Below are positions 50,201 to 60,600 of a stretch of 64,000 nucleotides of DNA, one piece after another; the stretch's first letter is position 1; each line of letters begins with the position of its first letter. Source of the DNA: Actinospica robiniae DSM 44927 (GTDB taxonomy: Bacteria > Actinomycetota > Actinomycetes > Streptomycetales > Catenulisporaceae); contig NZ_KI632511.1 in assembly GCF_000504285.1 (NCBI RefSeq), positions 9,282,154 through 9,346,153 on the forward strand. Reading direction: 5' to 3'. Position numbers and translations under genes: made by a program. The notes under the pieces were generated by a model that saw only the letters and a list, made by a program, of their open reading frames with translations, searched no databases and was not told where the DNA came from.

Positions 50201-51645
50201 CGGTCGACACCGGCGACCCGGGGTTCGACGCCGCGCCCGCGATCCGCTACCAGCTCGGCGACCACCTCGGCTCCTGCGTGCTCGAACTCGACGAGCACGG
50301 CGCGCCGATCTCCTACGAGGAGTACCACCCGTACGGCACCACCGCGATCTGGATGGCGCGCGGCGCCGCGAGCGTGAGCACGAAACGCTATCGGTACACC
50401 GGCAAGGAGAAGGACGACGAGACCGGGCTCTACTACTACGGCTCTCGCTACTACGCCTGCTGGCTCGGCCGCTGGACCTGCCCGGATCCCGGCGGCCCCC
50501 AGGACGGCGTCAACCTATTCATGTACGTGCGAGGCAATCCCATCCGGCTGGTGGATCCCAACGGCCAGGACGGCAAGGAGAAGAACGCCGAGCAGATCGC
50601 CGCGGACCAGATCCGCGCCGCCGTGCACATGGATCCGACTGAGTACGTACTCTCGCTCGGCAAGCCCTACTCCATGGTCTACACGCGCGACCTGCTCATC
50701 GAGCAGGGCAAGCTGCACAAGGACGGCAGCCCCACCGACCCGGCCCCGCCGCCGCCCCCGCCGCCGGACACCCACCCCCGCGACCCGCATCCGCAGCCGC
50801 GGATGGAGATCCGCGCGTCCACGCACGACGAGATCGTGCAGGCCGACGCCGCGCAACGGGCCGAGTACGAGCAATACCGGCGCGAGCACTACCCGACCGC
50901 CTTCGAGCGGCACCAGGACGAGATGGCGAACCTGTCGAAGGCCGTGGACCCGAGCAACATGGGCGTGATCAAGGCGCCGGTCGCGCTGGTCTACATGGCC
51001 GCGGGCGACGACGTGAAGACCGCGCAGCAGAAGGCCGCCGTTGTCGATCAGGGCATGAACATGGCCGCGCTGGTGGCCGCGACGAGGGCGAACTCGGTGA
51101 CCGAGACGAAGTGGGGCGCCGACGTGCCCGATCAGGCCGACCCGCACGGCTCGCCGGTGATCGCCCTCGACGAACGGGCCGCGTACCTGGAGCAGCGGGC
51201 GGCCAGCCGCAAGGCCGGGCAGCCGAAGGTGACCAGCAACCGCAAGTTCGACGTCATGTCGACTCTCACCCGGACGCAGCCGGTCACCGACGCGCGCGGC
51301 GTGGCGGCCGCGCAGGCGGCAGCCGCCGAGTACCGCCAAACGGGGAGCGCGAGCCTGGCCGGCACCGAGGCGCACGACCAGATGGGGTACGCCGGTTCGC
51401 AGCAGGGCGTGGACGAGATCACCGGCCCGACCCTGATGGAGTTCAAGGCCCACTTCGGCACGTCGGTGAGCCTCGGCACCTTCCAGCTCTCGATGCGCGG
51501 GGCGGACCGGCAGACGCTCGAGGCCCAGGTGCACCTGCAGGAGGCCGCGATCAAGGCGGGCCGGCCGCAGCTGGTGAAGATCAGGATCCAACGCCACATG
51601 TTCATCGATCCGCGCACCAACCAGGCCGTGCAGGTCAGCAAGTGA
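44215..51645 (+). CDS. Fused TcB-TcC insecticidal toxin complex protein with unknown C-terminal toxin
   Basis: 2,476 aa, no signal peptide. Residues ~65-350 are SpvB-like (KFSVAPSRGTAALSVPLALS). An FG-GAP/TcdB-mid region follows (YWIDLDGEGIAGALTRTGGG ~ 437; YVDPTGSTSLANVSGDGLAD ~ 600; SYTYRHGHYDGVEREYRGFG ~ 825), then many RHS/YD repeats (YTYDAAGNILSL) and the RHS core ~2059-2117 (RYTGKEKDDETGLYYYGSRY, ending LVDPNGQD). In TcC proteins this core self-cleaves and the variable tail is the toxin. The tail (~2118-2476) has a poly-Pro linker and a final segment with VDEITGPTLMEFKAHFG: D2400 and E2409-x-K2411 could be a PD-(D/E)XK nuclease core. ATG 44215 follows AGAGGTCGGAG. The TcA gene is 53 nt downstream. 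Confidence 0.9.
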   Translation: MNEAASALIRPAPARPPGPPAPHSGAAAATGNAAPQPDGHTEDEPFLPSPQLPAGGGAIRGMGEKFSVAPSRGTAALSVPLALSRGRSGVGPPLALGYDSGAGNSAFGLGFDVAVPRISRKTAKGVPRYPDCAGAPGTDERDVYLLSGAEDLVPALVAQSDGSFLPDTANETIDGVAYRIERYRPRVEGGFDRIERCVSTVTGDAFWRTVSRSNVTSQFGRSAVARVCDPADPTRVFEWLLEQTADDRGNVTAYTYKAEDFEGVESSLLSERHRLGGPAPAQRYLKQVSYGNRTPGVATPACFLVVFDYGEHDQAPDEVRPWPVRQDPFSSYRSGFEVRTWRLCGRILIFHTFDELGDGPTPRLVQSTDLGYQPDPAATQLVSVTHTSYLWDGAAYQTQSMPPLEFEYTESGPDSVAREVDLPPAPDPETAGPYWIDLDGEGIAGALTRTGGGWWYQRNLGGGTLDAPEAVPLTATLGLAGDRIRLADLAGDGRLSVIVTDPGRAGSTERGIEGDWSPFRPFQTRPALDFDDPGMRQTDLAGAGLSDVLIGEGSGLRWSRCLGRDGYGPVLDVVFDGVTGDGTEAREQAGPPLGYVDPTGSTSLANVSGDGLADVVRVRNGEVCYWPNLGHGRFGGKVTMDAAPIFDSLDHFDPRRVRWADIDGSGTADLLYLGPDGVRYWINRAGNGFGPEQRIDLLPSVDNLATLAVIDLLGTGTPCLVWSSPLPGSPVRYVDLARGSAPEINPADPRLAGWKPRLLRVSRTNTGAETVIEYASSTRFYLADRVAGTPWVTRLPFPVHVVAATTLTENVSGLKVGSSYTYRHGHYDGVEREYRGFGMVERTDVEAYTGPEAPSPNDLPPARARTWYYVGSDADVLTDCFSGDSQAVPLDGLDLDPCSAREYREALRAAAGQPLRTEIYADDATSSAAMPYSVAEHRYHVTRLQPARPGEHAVYHVYELESVSYQYERNPADPRIAHQATLEVDEYGNALSQVAVNYPRRTPAIPEQSTTHVVWSVKAVANTDTLQTRLLGTAVETRAFEVTGLSAPDPASGRYSVADLTAHLAAAVDVPFENVYTANHPSTSPTRRLLADVRMRYWADDLSAPLPLGQQGLRALPWQSYRRALTPGLLTAAYGSGFDASVLTASGGYLAEDGDWWIPTGVHGYDAAHFYLPTMQTSAFGNVSGVVYDAYDLLPVTATASQTAPFDLLTTKLTNDYRVLAPSVTTDANGNRRRVAFDVLGLVTQAWVAGKEGSSDGDPDALPGALFSYDPDAWRASGIPLWALGETRERHGDASSPWQRMKAHTDGLGRLAMAKNQAAPGLAWTLDSHGNAVQVDTSPNPRWVGTGRIVRNNKGLPVEKYEEYFSATSDYESADALVKQGVTAVVGYDPLGRAIRIDKPDGTLTRVEFDPWQRLEYDAGDTVLESRWYTVNSGAGATAAQQRAASLAAAYANTPATVLLDTLGRPVRARADNGPDGVYEITVELDPMGATLKTTDARGLAAATQIVDMTGRVLAVNSADAGPSTAVPDAAGLPLSHTDGVGNVVTYAYDQLRRSTETWVTAPGETKARLTDLAVYGEQHPNAVALNLLGLVHRRYDQAGLSIAESADFKGNLLTTSRRLVPLASAATGTAPDWSALHGQPLSALDGLTAALLDTETFTTSVSFDALNRPIVSTLPDGTRIQPSYDAGGLFNAVGAYLGSATSVTSFVDSIDHDAKGQRLRIAHANGATTALTYDPESFRLTGLETTVAGGSPSLLQSAGYTYDSVGNIVELDDSAAQTAYFAGAVAAPGAKYTYDPVYRLRSSSGREHASLGVQPDDKEPQYAPLPHPNDAQAIRPYTETYTYDAAGNILSLAHAAGTSGTWTRRYTYDTASDRLLSHTRPSDPPMSPGTAAFVHDANGRMTTMPHLPGALGWDHADRFVTADLGGGGTAAYVYDAVDARVRRIVGHSGGLVEERIYLGAFELYRRYQGTKLIYERRTVHITDAVNRIALIETVTVDTGDPGFDAAPAIRYQLGDHLGSCVLELDEHGAPISYEEYHPYGTTAIWMARGAASVSTKRYRYTGKEKDDETGLYYYGSRYYACWLGRWTCPDPGGPQDGVNLFMYVRGNPIRLVDPNGQDGKEKNAEQIAADQIRAAVHMDPTEYVLSLGKPYSMVYTRDLLIEQGKLHKDGSPTDPAPPPPPPPDTHPRDPHPQPRMEIRASTHDEIVQADAAQRAEYEQYRREHYPTAFERHQDEMANLSKAVDPSNMGVIKAPVALVYMAAGDDVKTAQQKAAVVDQGMNMAALVAATRANSVTETKWGADVPDQADPHGSPVIALDERAAYLEQRAASRKAGQPKVTSNRKFDVMSTLTRTQPVTDARGVAAAQAAAAEYRQTGSASLAGTEAHDQMGYAGSQQGVDEITGPTLMEFKAHFGTSVSLGTFQLSMRGADRQTLEAQVHLQEAAIKAGRPQLVKIRIQRHMFIDPRTNQAVQVSK

Positions 51646-51698
51646 CGCGGGGGCAACACACACGGATCAAGGATTCATAGATCGAGGGGGAGACGAGG

Positions 51699-54600
51699 AT
51701 GCCGTCTGTCATCCGGGGAGTGGTGCGGGACCGCGGCGGCCGGCCGGTCGGCGGTCAGCGCGTAGCCGTGCTCGGCTGGGACGCCGAGAGCGCGGTGTCC
51801 ACGCCGCTCGCGCAGGGTTTCGCCGACCCGCAGGGCGTGTACGAGCTCGAGTTCGAGATGCCCGCGGACGAGGTCTTCGTCGTCGGGTGCGCGGTCGGGG
51901 CCGAAGGGCAGGTACTCGCCTTCTCCGCCGCGCTGAGCGAGCTGCCCGAGGACGGGTCGGCGGACATCGTCGTGGAGCGGCGCGAGCGCCCCGGTGAATC
52001 CGACGAGCCCGAAGCCTCCGAGCCCGAACCCTCCGAGCAGGAGGCGGAACCGTTCTCAGAGGTCGAGGAGACGGGCTCCTGGAACGAGTCGCTCGCCGCG
52101 AGCCTCATCGGCGCTCCGCCGCTGCCCGACCCCGACGACGACTACTCCGTCTCCGGCGCCCTGACGTGGCCCGACGGACAGCCGGCCGCACACGTCGCGA
52201 TCCGCGCGTACGACACCGATCTGCGCGGCGGCCAGCCGCTCGGCCCGCACGCTCCGCAGTTCGCGTCCGAGACCCGCACCGACGTGCGTGGCGACTACCG
52301 GATCGTCTACACCCGTCATCAGTTCGCCCGAGCCGACCTCGGCACCGCCGACATCGTCGTGCGCGCGCTCGACGGCGACTCAAAGCCTTGCGTCTCCTCG
52401 CCGGTGCACTTCAACGCACCACGCCACTTGGTCGTCGACCTCGTACTCCCAGCGGCCGTGGCCGGCCTTCCGGCGGAGTACGAGCGCGTCGTGGACCGGG
52501 TCGGGCGGCTCCTCGACCAGCCGCCACCGGCCGGGTTGGCCCAGTTGAGTGCGGAGAACACGGCGTTCCTGGTGGGGGAGACGACGTACGCCGCAGACGT
52601 CATCGGCGCGCTGATCACCGCGATCGGCCTTGCCGCCACTCCGGCCGCGGCGGCCGACAAGCCCGCGCAACTCACTGCGGCGTATTACAGCCTCATCCGC
52701 GTCGGCGACCCCGGCACGTTCGAAGGGCTTTCCGCGCTGAGCGCCGCGCAACTCGCCGCGGATCTGCGCAAAGCCGTCGCCGAAGGGATCGCGCCGGTCG
52801 CACTGCGCGACGCCGCCGACGCTTGTGCCCGTGCCATCGCAGCCCTGGCGGCGGATGCGCGTGGTCGGCAATTGTCGCAGGGCGCCGAGCTGTCGCAGCC
52901 CGCTGTCCGCTATCAGCAGACTTCCGCCGCGTCCAACGCGCTCGTGGACACCCGCTTGGATGCCGCGCTGAGAGCCGCCGTGCTCCGAGTGATCGGTCCG
53001 GCGAGTCCGGCGCTGGCGACCGCGTTCAACGGCCCGCTCAACGAGCTCGGCTGGCGGGCATCCGCGTCGGCCAGCGTCAACGACCTCGCCGCAACCGTCC
53101 TCACCCAGGCGCGCACCACCGACCCTGCGACTATCGCCGAAGTCGTGACCATCGGGAAGCGCGTCGCGTCCCAGCCTCCGGCGAGCGTCAGCCAGGTCTT
53201 GCATCTGAACGACACCGTCCGGGACAACCCCGTGCTGCGTGCCGACGTTCTCGCCGCGACCACCGCCGGCCTGGCCGATCTTGCGGCGCTGCCCGCGGGC
53301 GCCTCCTCCGCCCTCACGGCCGCGGCCGCAGGGCTCGCCGATGCTCCGGACGTGACCCTGGCGTCGCTCGTCGCCGACCGCAGCCTGACCGCGGACCAGG
53401 CACAGAGCTTCAAGGCCCTGCTGAGCCTGAGCGACCTCACCGACGCCAACATCCCGCTTCTCAAAGCCCTTCAGCAGCAGGGCTCGGCCACCCCGCTCGT
53501 GCTCGCGGGCTGGTCCACCGATCAGTGGACCCGGCTGCTGGCCGCGAACTCCATCGCGACCCCGCCCGGCTCGACCGCGGAACAGTATGCGGCCACCGTC
53601 CAGCTCAGCCTCGAACTCGCCTACCCCACCCAGGCCCTTGCCGCGCGCCTGGCCTCGGGCGGCGACGACGTGGCCACCTTCTTCGCGAACAACCCCGCCG
53701 TCGATCTACGCACCGTCAGCCTGGTGACCGGGGACGTTTCCGGCCTGAATTGGCAGGGCATCTCGGACAGCGGCCACCCTCGCGTGCTGACTCAACTCGG
53801 CTCGTACCAGCGACTGCTCGCGCTCGCCGACACGACCGACACTCGCGTCACGCTCGCGCGCAACGGCTTCGACTCGGCGCAGGCCGTCACGGCCCTGACG
53901 CCAGAGGCCTTCGCCCGAGCCAGCGGCCTCGACGCCGGGACGGCCCAGTTCACCTACGCGCGGGCGCAGAATCTCGCGCTGCAGGTCGCCCACCTCTACG
54001 GAACGGCGAACGACCTGCTCACCGGGCCCTACATGAAGATCCCTGTCAACAACAACGCCGGTCCGGAGCTCCTCGACGACCTACTCAAGATCGACGGACT
54101 AGCGCAGCTCTTCGGCTCGCAGGATTACTGCGACTGTGGCGACTGCCAGTCCGTGCTCAGCCCGGCCGCATACTTCGTCGACCTGATGCACTTCACCGAC
54201 CAGCACGTGTCCGAGCCCGTGTTCGTGACACCGGGCTTGACCAACCACCCGCTCTACCTCAAGAACCGTCGCGGCGATCTCTGGACCCTGCCGCTCACCT
54301 GCGACAACACCAATACGCTCATTCCCTACCTGCAGATCGTCGACGAGGTGCTCGAAGCCGCGTTGACGAAGCTGCTCGGTTCTGATCCCTACCAGGTGCT
54401 GAGCGATCCGACGAACAAGGCCACCTGCCAGGTGCCGTTCACCCTGCCGTTCGCGGAACTCGGCCTCTACCTCGGCTACTTCGGGATGACGCCGGCCCAG
54501 GTCTACCAGGCGCTTCAGTCCCCGACCGTCACCGTGCACCGGGCCGCCGCAGGCCTCTCGCCCGACGATGCCACCGTCGTCGAGACCAACGACCCCACCG

Positions 54601-57600
54601 GCGTCGTCACCCGCCTCGGCCTCGCCTCCGCCGCTGATCTCGCCAATCTCCCGGTCCAGAGCTTCCTGCGCCGCACCGGCATCAGCCGCGACCAGCTGAC
54701 CTCGCTGATCGCGCTACGTTGCGATTCCGGCCTCGCCAACGTCACCGTGGTCAAGCAGCCGGTGAGCGGCGAGATCCAGAACTTCCCCGAACTGCTGCAG
54801 AACCTGACCGCTGCCCGCGCCGACACTGCGTTCCGCTTCCTGCGCCTTTACGCGCCACTCGCCGCAGCGCCGTTCAGCTGGGCCGTGACAGATCTCGATC
54901 TCGTGCTGCTGACAGCCCAAACGGCCGGTCTGCTCAGCGGCCAGGCCGCGCTCGACGCCGCCACGGTCGACCTCGTCGGCCGCCTCGTCGCGGTGCAGCA
55001 GAGCGCGGCGAAGGCGAGCGCGTCGGGCACCGGCACGAGCCTGGGCGTCAGTCAGCTGTGCGCGCTGATCGGCGACATGCCCGTCTCCGCGGCGTTTCCG
55101 CTCCAGCCCGCCCATGCCGCCGACCGGCTGCTGTACGAGCAGGTCTTCGGCCTCGCCGACATCTTCGGCATTAAGGACAGCAGCACCGGCGAGCTCAACC
55201 AGACGGCCGATTACTATCACTATTCACTCGACACCACGCTCGGCAGCGGCACCCCGGTGATCGATCCGAAGACCCCCCTCCTGCTCGCCGGGCTCGGGAT
55301 CAGCGAGACCGATCTGCTGCTGCTGTTCGACCTCGTCAAAGCCGATCTGCCGTTCACCGCCAACGGCCACTGCACGCTCGACCGGGGCAAGCTCTCCCTG
55401 CTCTACCGCCAGGTTCTGGTCGGCCGGATGCTCGGCCTCGGCGTGGCCGATCTGATCGCCGCGCTCGGGCTCGTCCAAGGCGCGGCCGCGGTGCCGGTCA
55501 GCACGCTGGACCAGGTCGAGGCGATGCAGGCCTTCGGCTCCTGGCTCGGGGCCGCGACGGCCTTCACCGTCGGACAGCTCCAGCTGATCATCTCAGGGGT
55601 CGAAAGCCCGACGGTCAAATTCGCGACCACGCCGCAGACCGTCGCCGCACTCGTCCAGCGTGTCCAAGCAGCCGCCCCGCCGACCGGCCCGGCGCCGGAC
55701 CCCGTCGTCACCCTGAAGACCGAGCTGTGCGGTGCCTTCACGGTCGGCGCCGGTCGGCTGGCCGACGTGCTCACGTGGACCGACGAGGACGTCGCCATCA
55801 TTACGGTTCCGATCCAGGACGCGCTGGCCGCGACGTTCACGAACGGGATCCCGGACAACCCGGCGCTGCTCCAGCCGCTCACCGACCTCGTCCGCCGCCT
55901 TGAGCGCGACGTCCTGCTCTTCGCGCAGCTCCAGCTGCCCGACGCAGAGGTCGACTACCTCACCGCGAACGCCGCGCAACTCGGCATCACCGACCGCAGC
56001 GCGCTGAAACTTGCCGACGTGCAGGCGGTCGCGGCTTACACCGGCTACGTCGGGCGCGTCCTGTCCCCGTCCGCATCCGCTTCCTCGCTCGCCACGGCCA
56101 CCGCGACCGGATCCGGCGCGGACGCCTCGGCCCTCAGTCAAGCCGTGCTCACCTCGTACGCCGGCGCCGGCAGCTTCAGCACCGACGACCGAGCCCGGCT
56201 GGCTGACCTCCTGGCCGTCGACCAGAGCCTGATCGCCTCGGTGCTCACCGCCGCGACGCTTCCGAGCGTCGCCATCGCGGCCCTGGAGCGCGTCGACCAA
56301 CTGGCCACGCTCTGCAAGACCCTCGGCGTCAACGCCTACTCGCTCTTCAAGCTCGGCGTCGATACGGACTACGCCGCCCTCGCCGCGGCCGCGCAGGTGG
56401 CCTACGGAGCCATCGGCGCTCAGTACACGGATGAATCCGCCCGCGACACCGCGCTCGAGCCGTACCAGGACCGCCTCAACTCGCTTAAGCGCGATGCACT
56501 CTGCGGCTACCTCATCGACGGCCGGCCGGAGCTGCACTTCACCGGTCACGACGATTTGTACGACTACTTCCTCCTCGATGTGGACACGAGTGGGTGCACC
56601 CGCACCTCGCGCGTGGTCGCGGCGATCTCCAGCGTGCAGCTCTACATCCAGCGCTGCGTCACCGGCCTCGAGCAGTCCGACCCCGCCATCACCAGCATCA
56701 CCGCCATCCGAGTGGATCCGAGCGCCATCCCCGCCGTCGAATGGTCCTGGCGGCAGAACTTCCGCGTCTGGCAGGCCAACCGGGAGGTCTTCCTCTACCC
56801 CGAGTCCTACATGGACCCGGGTCTGCGCGACGACAAGACCCCCGCTTTCGAAGACCTCGAGAACGCGCTGATGCAGCAGCAGATCACCGACGCCACCGCC
56901 GGCGACGCCTACTCCGGCTACCTCACCGACCTGGCCGACCTCGCCCACCTGCGGATCTGCGGCAGCTTCCACGACGCGCCGAGCAACACGTACTACTTCT
57001 TCGGCCGCACCCAGCAGGATCCGCCCAGCTTCTACTACCGCAGCTGGGACACCACCACCTGGACCGCCTGGGTCAGCGTCGACCTGCCGATCGACGGCCC
57101 GTACGTCGCCGCGGCCATGCATCTGGGCCGGCTGATGGTCTTCTGGGCCGACGGTACCGTCAAGGACCACACCACGATCTCGGGCGGCTCGTCCTCCACG
57201 GACTACTACCAGGTGCAGGTCAAGCTCGTGTACTCGCTGCTCGAACCCGACGGCACCTGGCGCGAGCCGCAGAAGCTCGACTGGCTCTATCCGTCGCCCG
57301 AAGAGACGATCTCAGCGGTCGACGAAGTGTTCGAAGGCTACTACTCCTCACCCGAGGAGAACATCGCCGCGATGGAGCTGTCGAAGACGTACGAGAAGTC
57401 ATACCCCTGGCTCGTCGGCAAGGGCGTCGTCCTGCGCTACTACAACGCGACGCTCAGCCCTTACTACTTCGACCGCGGCCTCGATCTGTTCCACAACCGG
57501 CTCGTCACCGGCAGCGGCATACCGGATCTCGGCCAGGGCACCGCGCTCGGCATCTACTTCACCGGATCCACGGCGTACCTCGGCATCGAGACCCGCGACT

Positions 57601-60600
57601 ACGGCACCGAAGCCGATTTCGACCTCGCTCGCGAGCAGGCCACGATCATCGCCACGCCGCACACGATCGTCACCACCGGCTATCCGTACGAGAACCGCGA
57701 GGCCACCGACCCCGGACGCCGCTACTTCATGCACGCCGTGCACCGCGGCTTCCCCGAGTCCGTCGTGCAGATCGGGGACCAGCAGTTCCTCGTGCACGAG
57801 GCCGGCTACCGGCTGCTGAACCCGGGCCGGCTGCATGACACGGCCGCGCTCAACATCCACGACGCGGCCATCGCCCGCGACGACGCCGAGGTCCAGGCGC
57901 ACAGCATGTTCCTGGGACCCAGCCTGGATATGCACGCCATCCGCGTGCCCGATCCGATCCTGTTCACCCCGATCCGGGCACCGCGCGGCCTCGTCCGCCT
58001 GTCCACCTCGGTCGCCGACTACCTCGGCGAGACGAACGCCGAATCCGGCCTCGACCAGCTGCTCGACCTGGCCACCCAGACCAACGCGGTCGAGCAGCCG
58101 CTGCCGTTCAAGATCACGGCTCCGGCCCAGCTCAGTGGCCCGGCCGACGACCCGCACCACATCGATCTGCACGGAGCCTTCGGCGCCTACTTCAAAGAGC
58201 TCTACCTGCACATCCCCTGGTTGATCGCGCAGCAGCTCAACACCGCCGGGCAGTACGCGGACGCGCTGAAGTGGTTCCGCCACGTCTTCGACCCCACGGC
58301 CGCGGCCTCCGCGAGCGATGCCACCCCCGCCGACCGCAACTGGCGCTACGTCGGCTTCCGAGGCCTGACCGTGCCCACGCTGCAGCAGCAGCTGACCGAC
58401 CCGGCCGCGCTCGCCGCGTACCGCGACGACCCGTTCAACCCGTTCGCGATCGGGCGGCTGCGGCCCAGCGCGTTCCAGAAGGCCATCGTCATGCAGTTCA
58501 TCGGCAACCTGCTGGACTGGGGCGACTCGCTCTTCGCCCAGGACACCACGGAGTCGATCAACGAGGCGACGATGCTCTACGTGCTCGCCGACGAGATCCT
58601 CGGCCCGCGTCCGGTCTCCCTCGGCGAGTGCGAGGTGCTGGACGAGAGCAAGCTCACCTACGCGGCCATCGCCCCGAGCCTCGGCAGCGCCTCGGACTTC
58701 CTGGTGACCCTGGAGAACTGGATCTATCAGTTCCAGTGGACGGCTTCACCCGAACTGCTGACCTACGCCAAGGCTTTGAACGTGGCGAAGCAGTGGGATG
58801 ACATCCCCTCGCAGTGGGTCAACCAGGCCATCCCGATCTACCACGCGCCGCAGCTCGTCGCGCAGAGCACCCTCGTGTTCTGCGTCCCGCCGAACAGCAA
58901 TCTCCTGGCGCTGTGGGACCGGGTCGACGACCGGCTCTACAAGATCCGCAACTGCATGAACATCAGCGGAGTGCGCCGACAGCTCGCGCTGTTCGCCCCG
59001 CCGATCAACCCGATGGACCTGGTGCGCGCGCAGGCCGCCGGCATGTCGATCGAGCAGGCCACGGCCGGCCTTGCCGCACCGGTCCCCGCGTACCGGTTCA
59101 GCTATCTGCTCGAACGCGCCCGCCAGGCCGCGCAGAGCGTGGCGACCTTCGCCTCGGCGCTGCTGTCCGCGCTCGAGCGCAAGGACGCCGAGGAGCTCAC
59201 CCTGCTCGAGTCCCTGCACCAGCGCACGATCCTGCAGATGACGACGGACGTGCGAAACGCGCAGGTCCAGGAGGCGCAGTTCCTCGCCCAAGCCGCGCTC
59301 GGCGCCCAGGCGAACGCGCAGAACCGCGCCGACTACTACCAGGGCCTGATCCAGGGCGGCCTCAGCGGCTGGGAGCAGCTCGAAGAGGACAGCCGCAAAG
59401 CCGCCGCCGCCATCCGCGGCGTCGAGAGCGCCGTGCACCTGATGGCGGCCATCACCTACCTCGTGCCGCAGATCGGCAGCCCGTTCGCGATGAAGTACGG
59501 CGGCCAGGAGCTGGGGCACAGCGGCGTCGAGTTCGCCGAGTGGAGCTCGACCATGGCCTCGATCCTCGAGGTCGTGGCCTCTGCCGCGCAGATGGAAGCC
59601 TCCTTCGATCGGCGCTCGCAGGAGTGGCAGCAGCAGCTGACGCTCGCTCAGCAGGACGTCGCCAGCACCTCGCAGCAGGCCCAGGCCGCGCAGCAGAAGG
59701 CGGACTACGCCCAGCGCGAACTCGACATCCACCGCACCTCGATCGACCAGGCCTCGGACCTCGACGCCTTCTACAAGGGCAAGTTCACCGGGCTCGGCCT
59801 GTTCACCTACCTCGCCCGCACGCTCACCACCCTGCACCGCCAGGCGTACGACGCGGCGTACCAGCTCGCCCAGGCCGCACAGGTGGCTTACAAGTACGAG
59901 CTCGACGACGACACGCTCTTCGTCGCGCCGGACAACTGGAGCGGCGACAAGGCCGGGCTGCTCAGCGCCGAGCGGCTGCTCGTGCAGCTGCAGCAGATGG
60001 AGAACGCCTACCTCGCCGGCAACACGCGCCGCTACGAGATGACGCAGCACTTCGCACTCTCGATTGTCGACCCGGGCGCGCTCAATACCCTGCGAGAGAC
60101 CGGTAGCTGCGCCTTCGACCTGCCCGAGCTGCTCTTCGACGTCGTCTACCCGGGCCACTATAAGCGCCTGGTGAAATCCGTGCGCGTCACCCTGCCCGGC
60201 GTGACCGGCCCGTACGTCAACGTCGGCGCGAAGCTCACGATGACCGCGAGCAAGGTCCGTGCCACGCCCTCGACCGGCCCGTCCGGCCTGGTGGCGGTGC
60301 CCAGCCAGCCCAAGATCGCCAGCGCCATCGCGACCAGCACCGGCGTGAGCGACGCGGGCGTGTTCGAGCTCTCCTTCCGGGACGAGCGCTACCTGCCGTT
60401 CGAGGGCGCCGGCGCCGTGAGCAGCTGGCAGCTCGACCTGCCCGCGAAGCTGCGGTCCTTCGACTACCGGACGATCTCGGACGTGGTCGTGCACCTGAGC
60501 TACACGGCCCTCGACGACGGCGCCTTCCGCGACACGGTCGAGAACGGCATCGTCAGCGAGCTGACCCAGTTCGCCGCCACGACCGGACTGAGCCGGCTGA

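Noticed and set aside
47572..50328. 918-codon open frame on the minus strand
   Set aside because: It is the antisense shadow of the RHS-repeat gene; high GC leaves long open antisense frames. No start signal and no recognisable domain.
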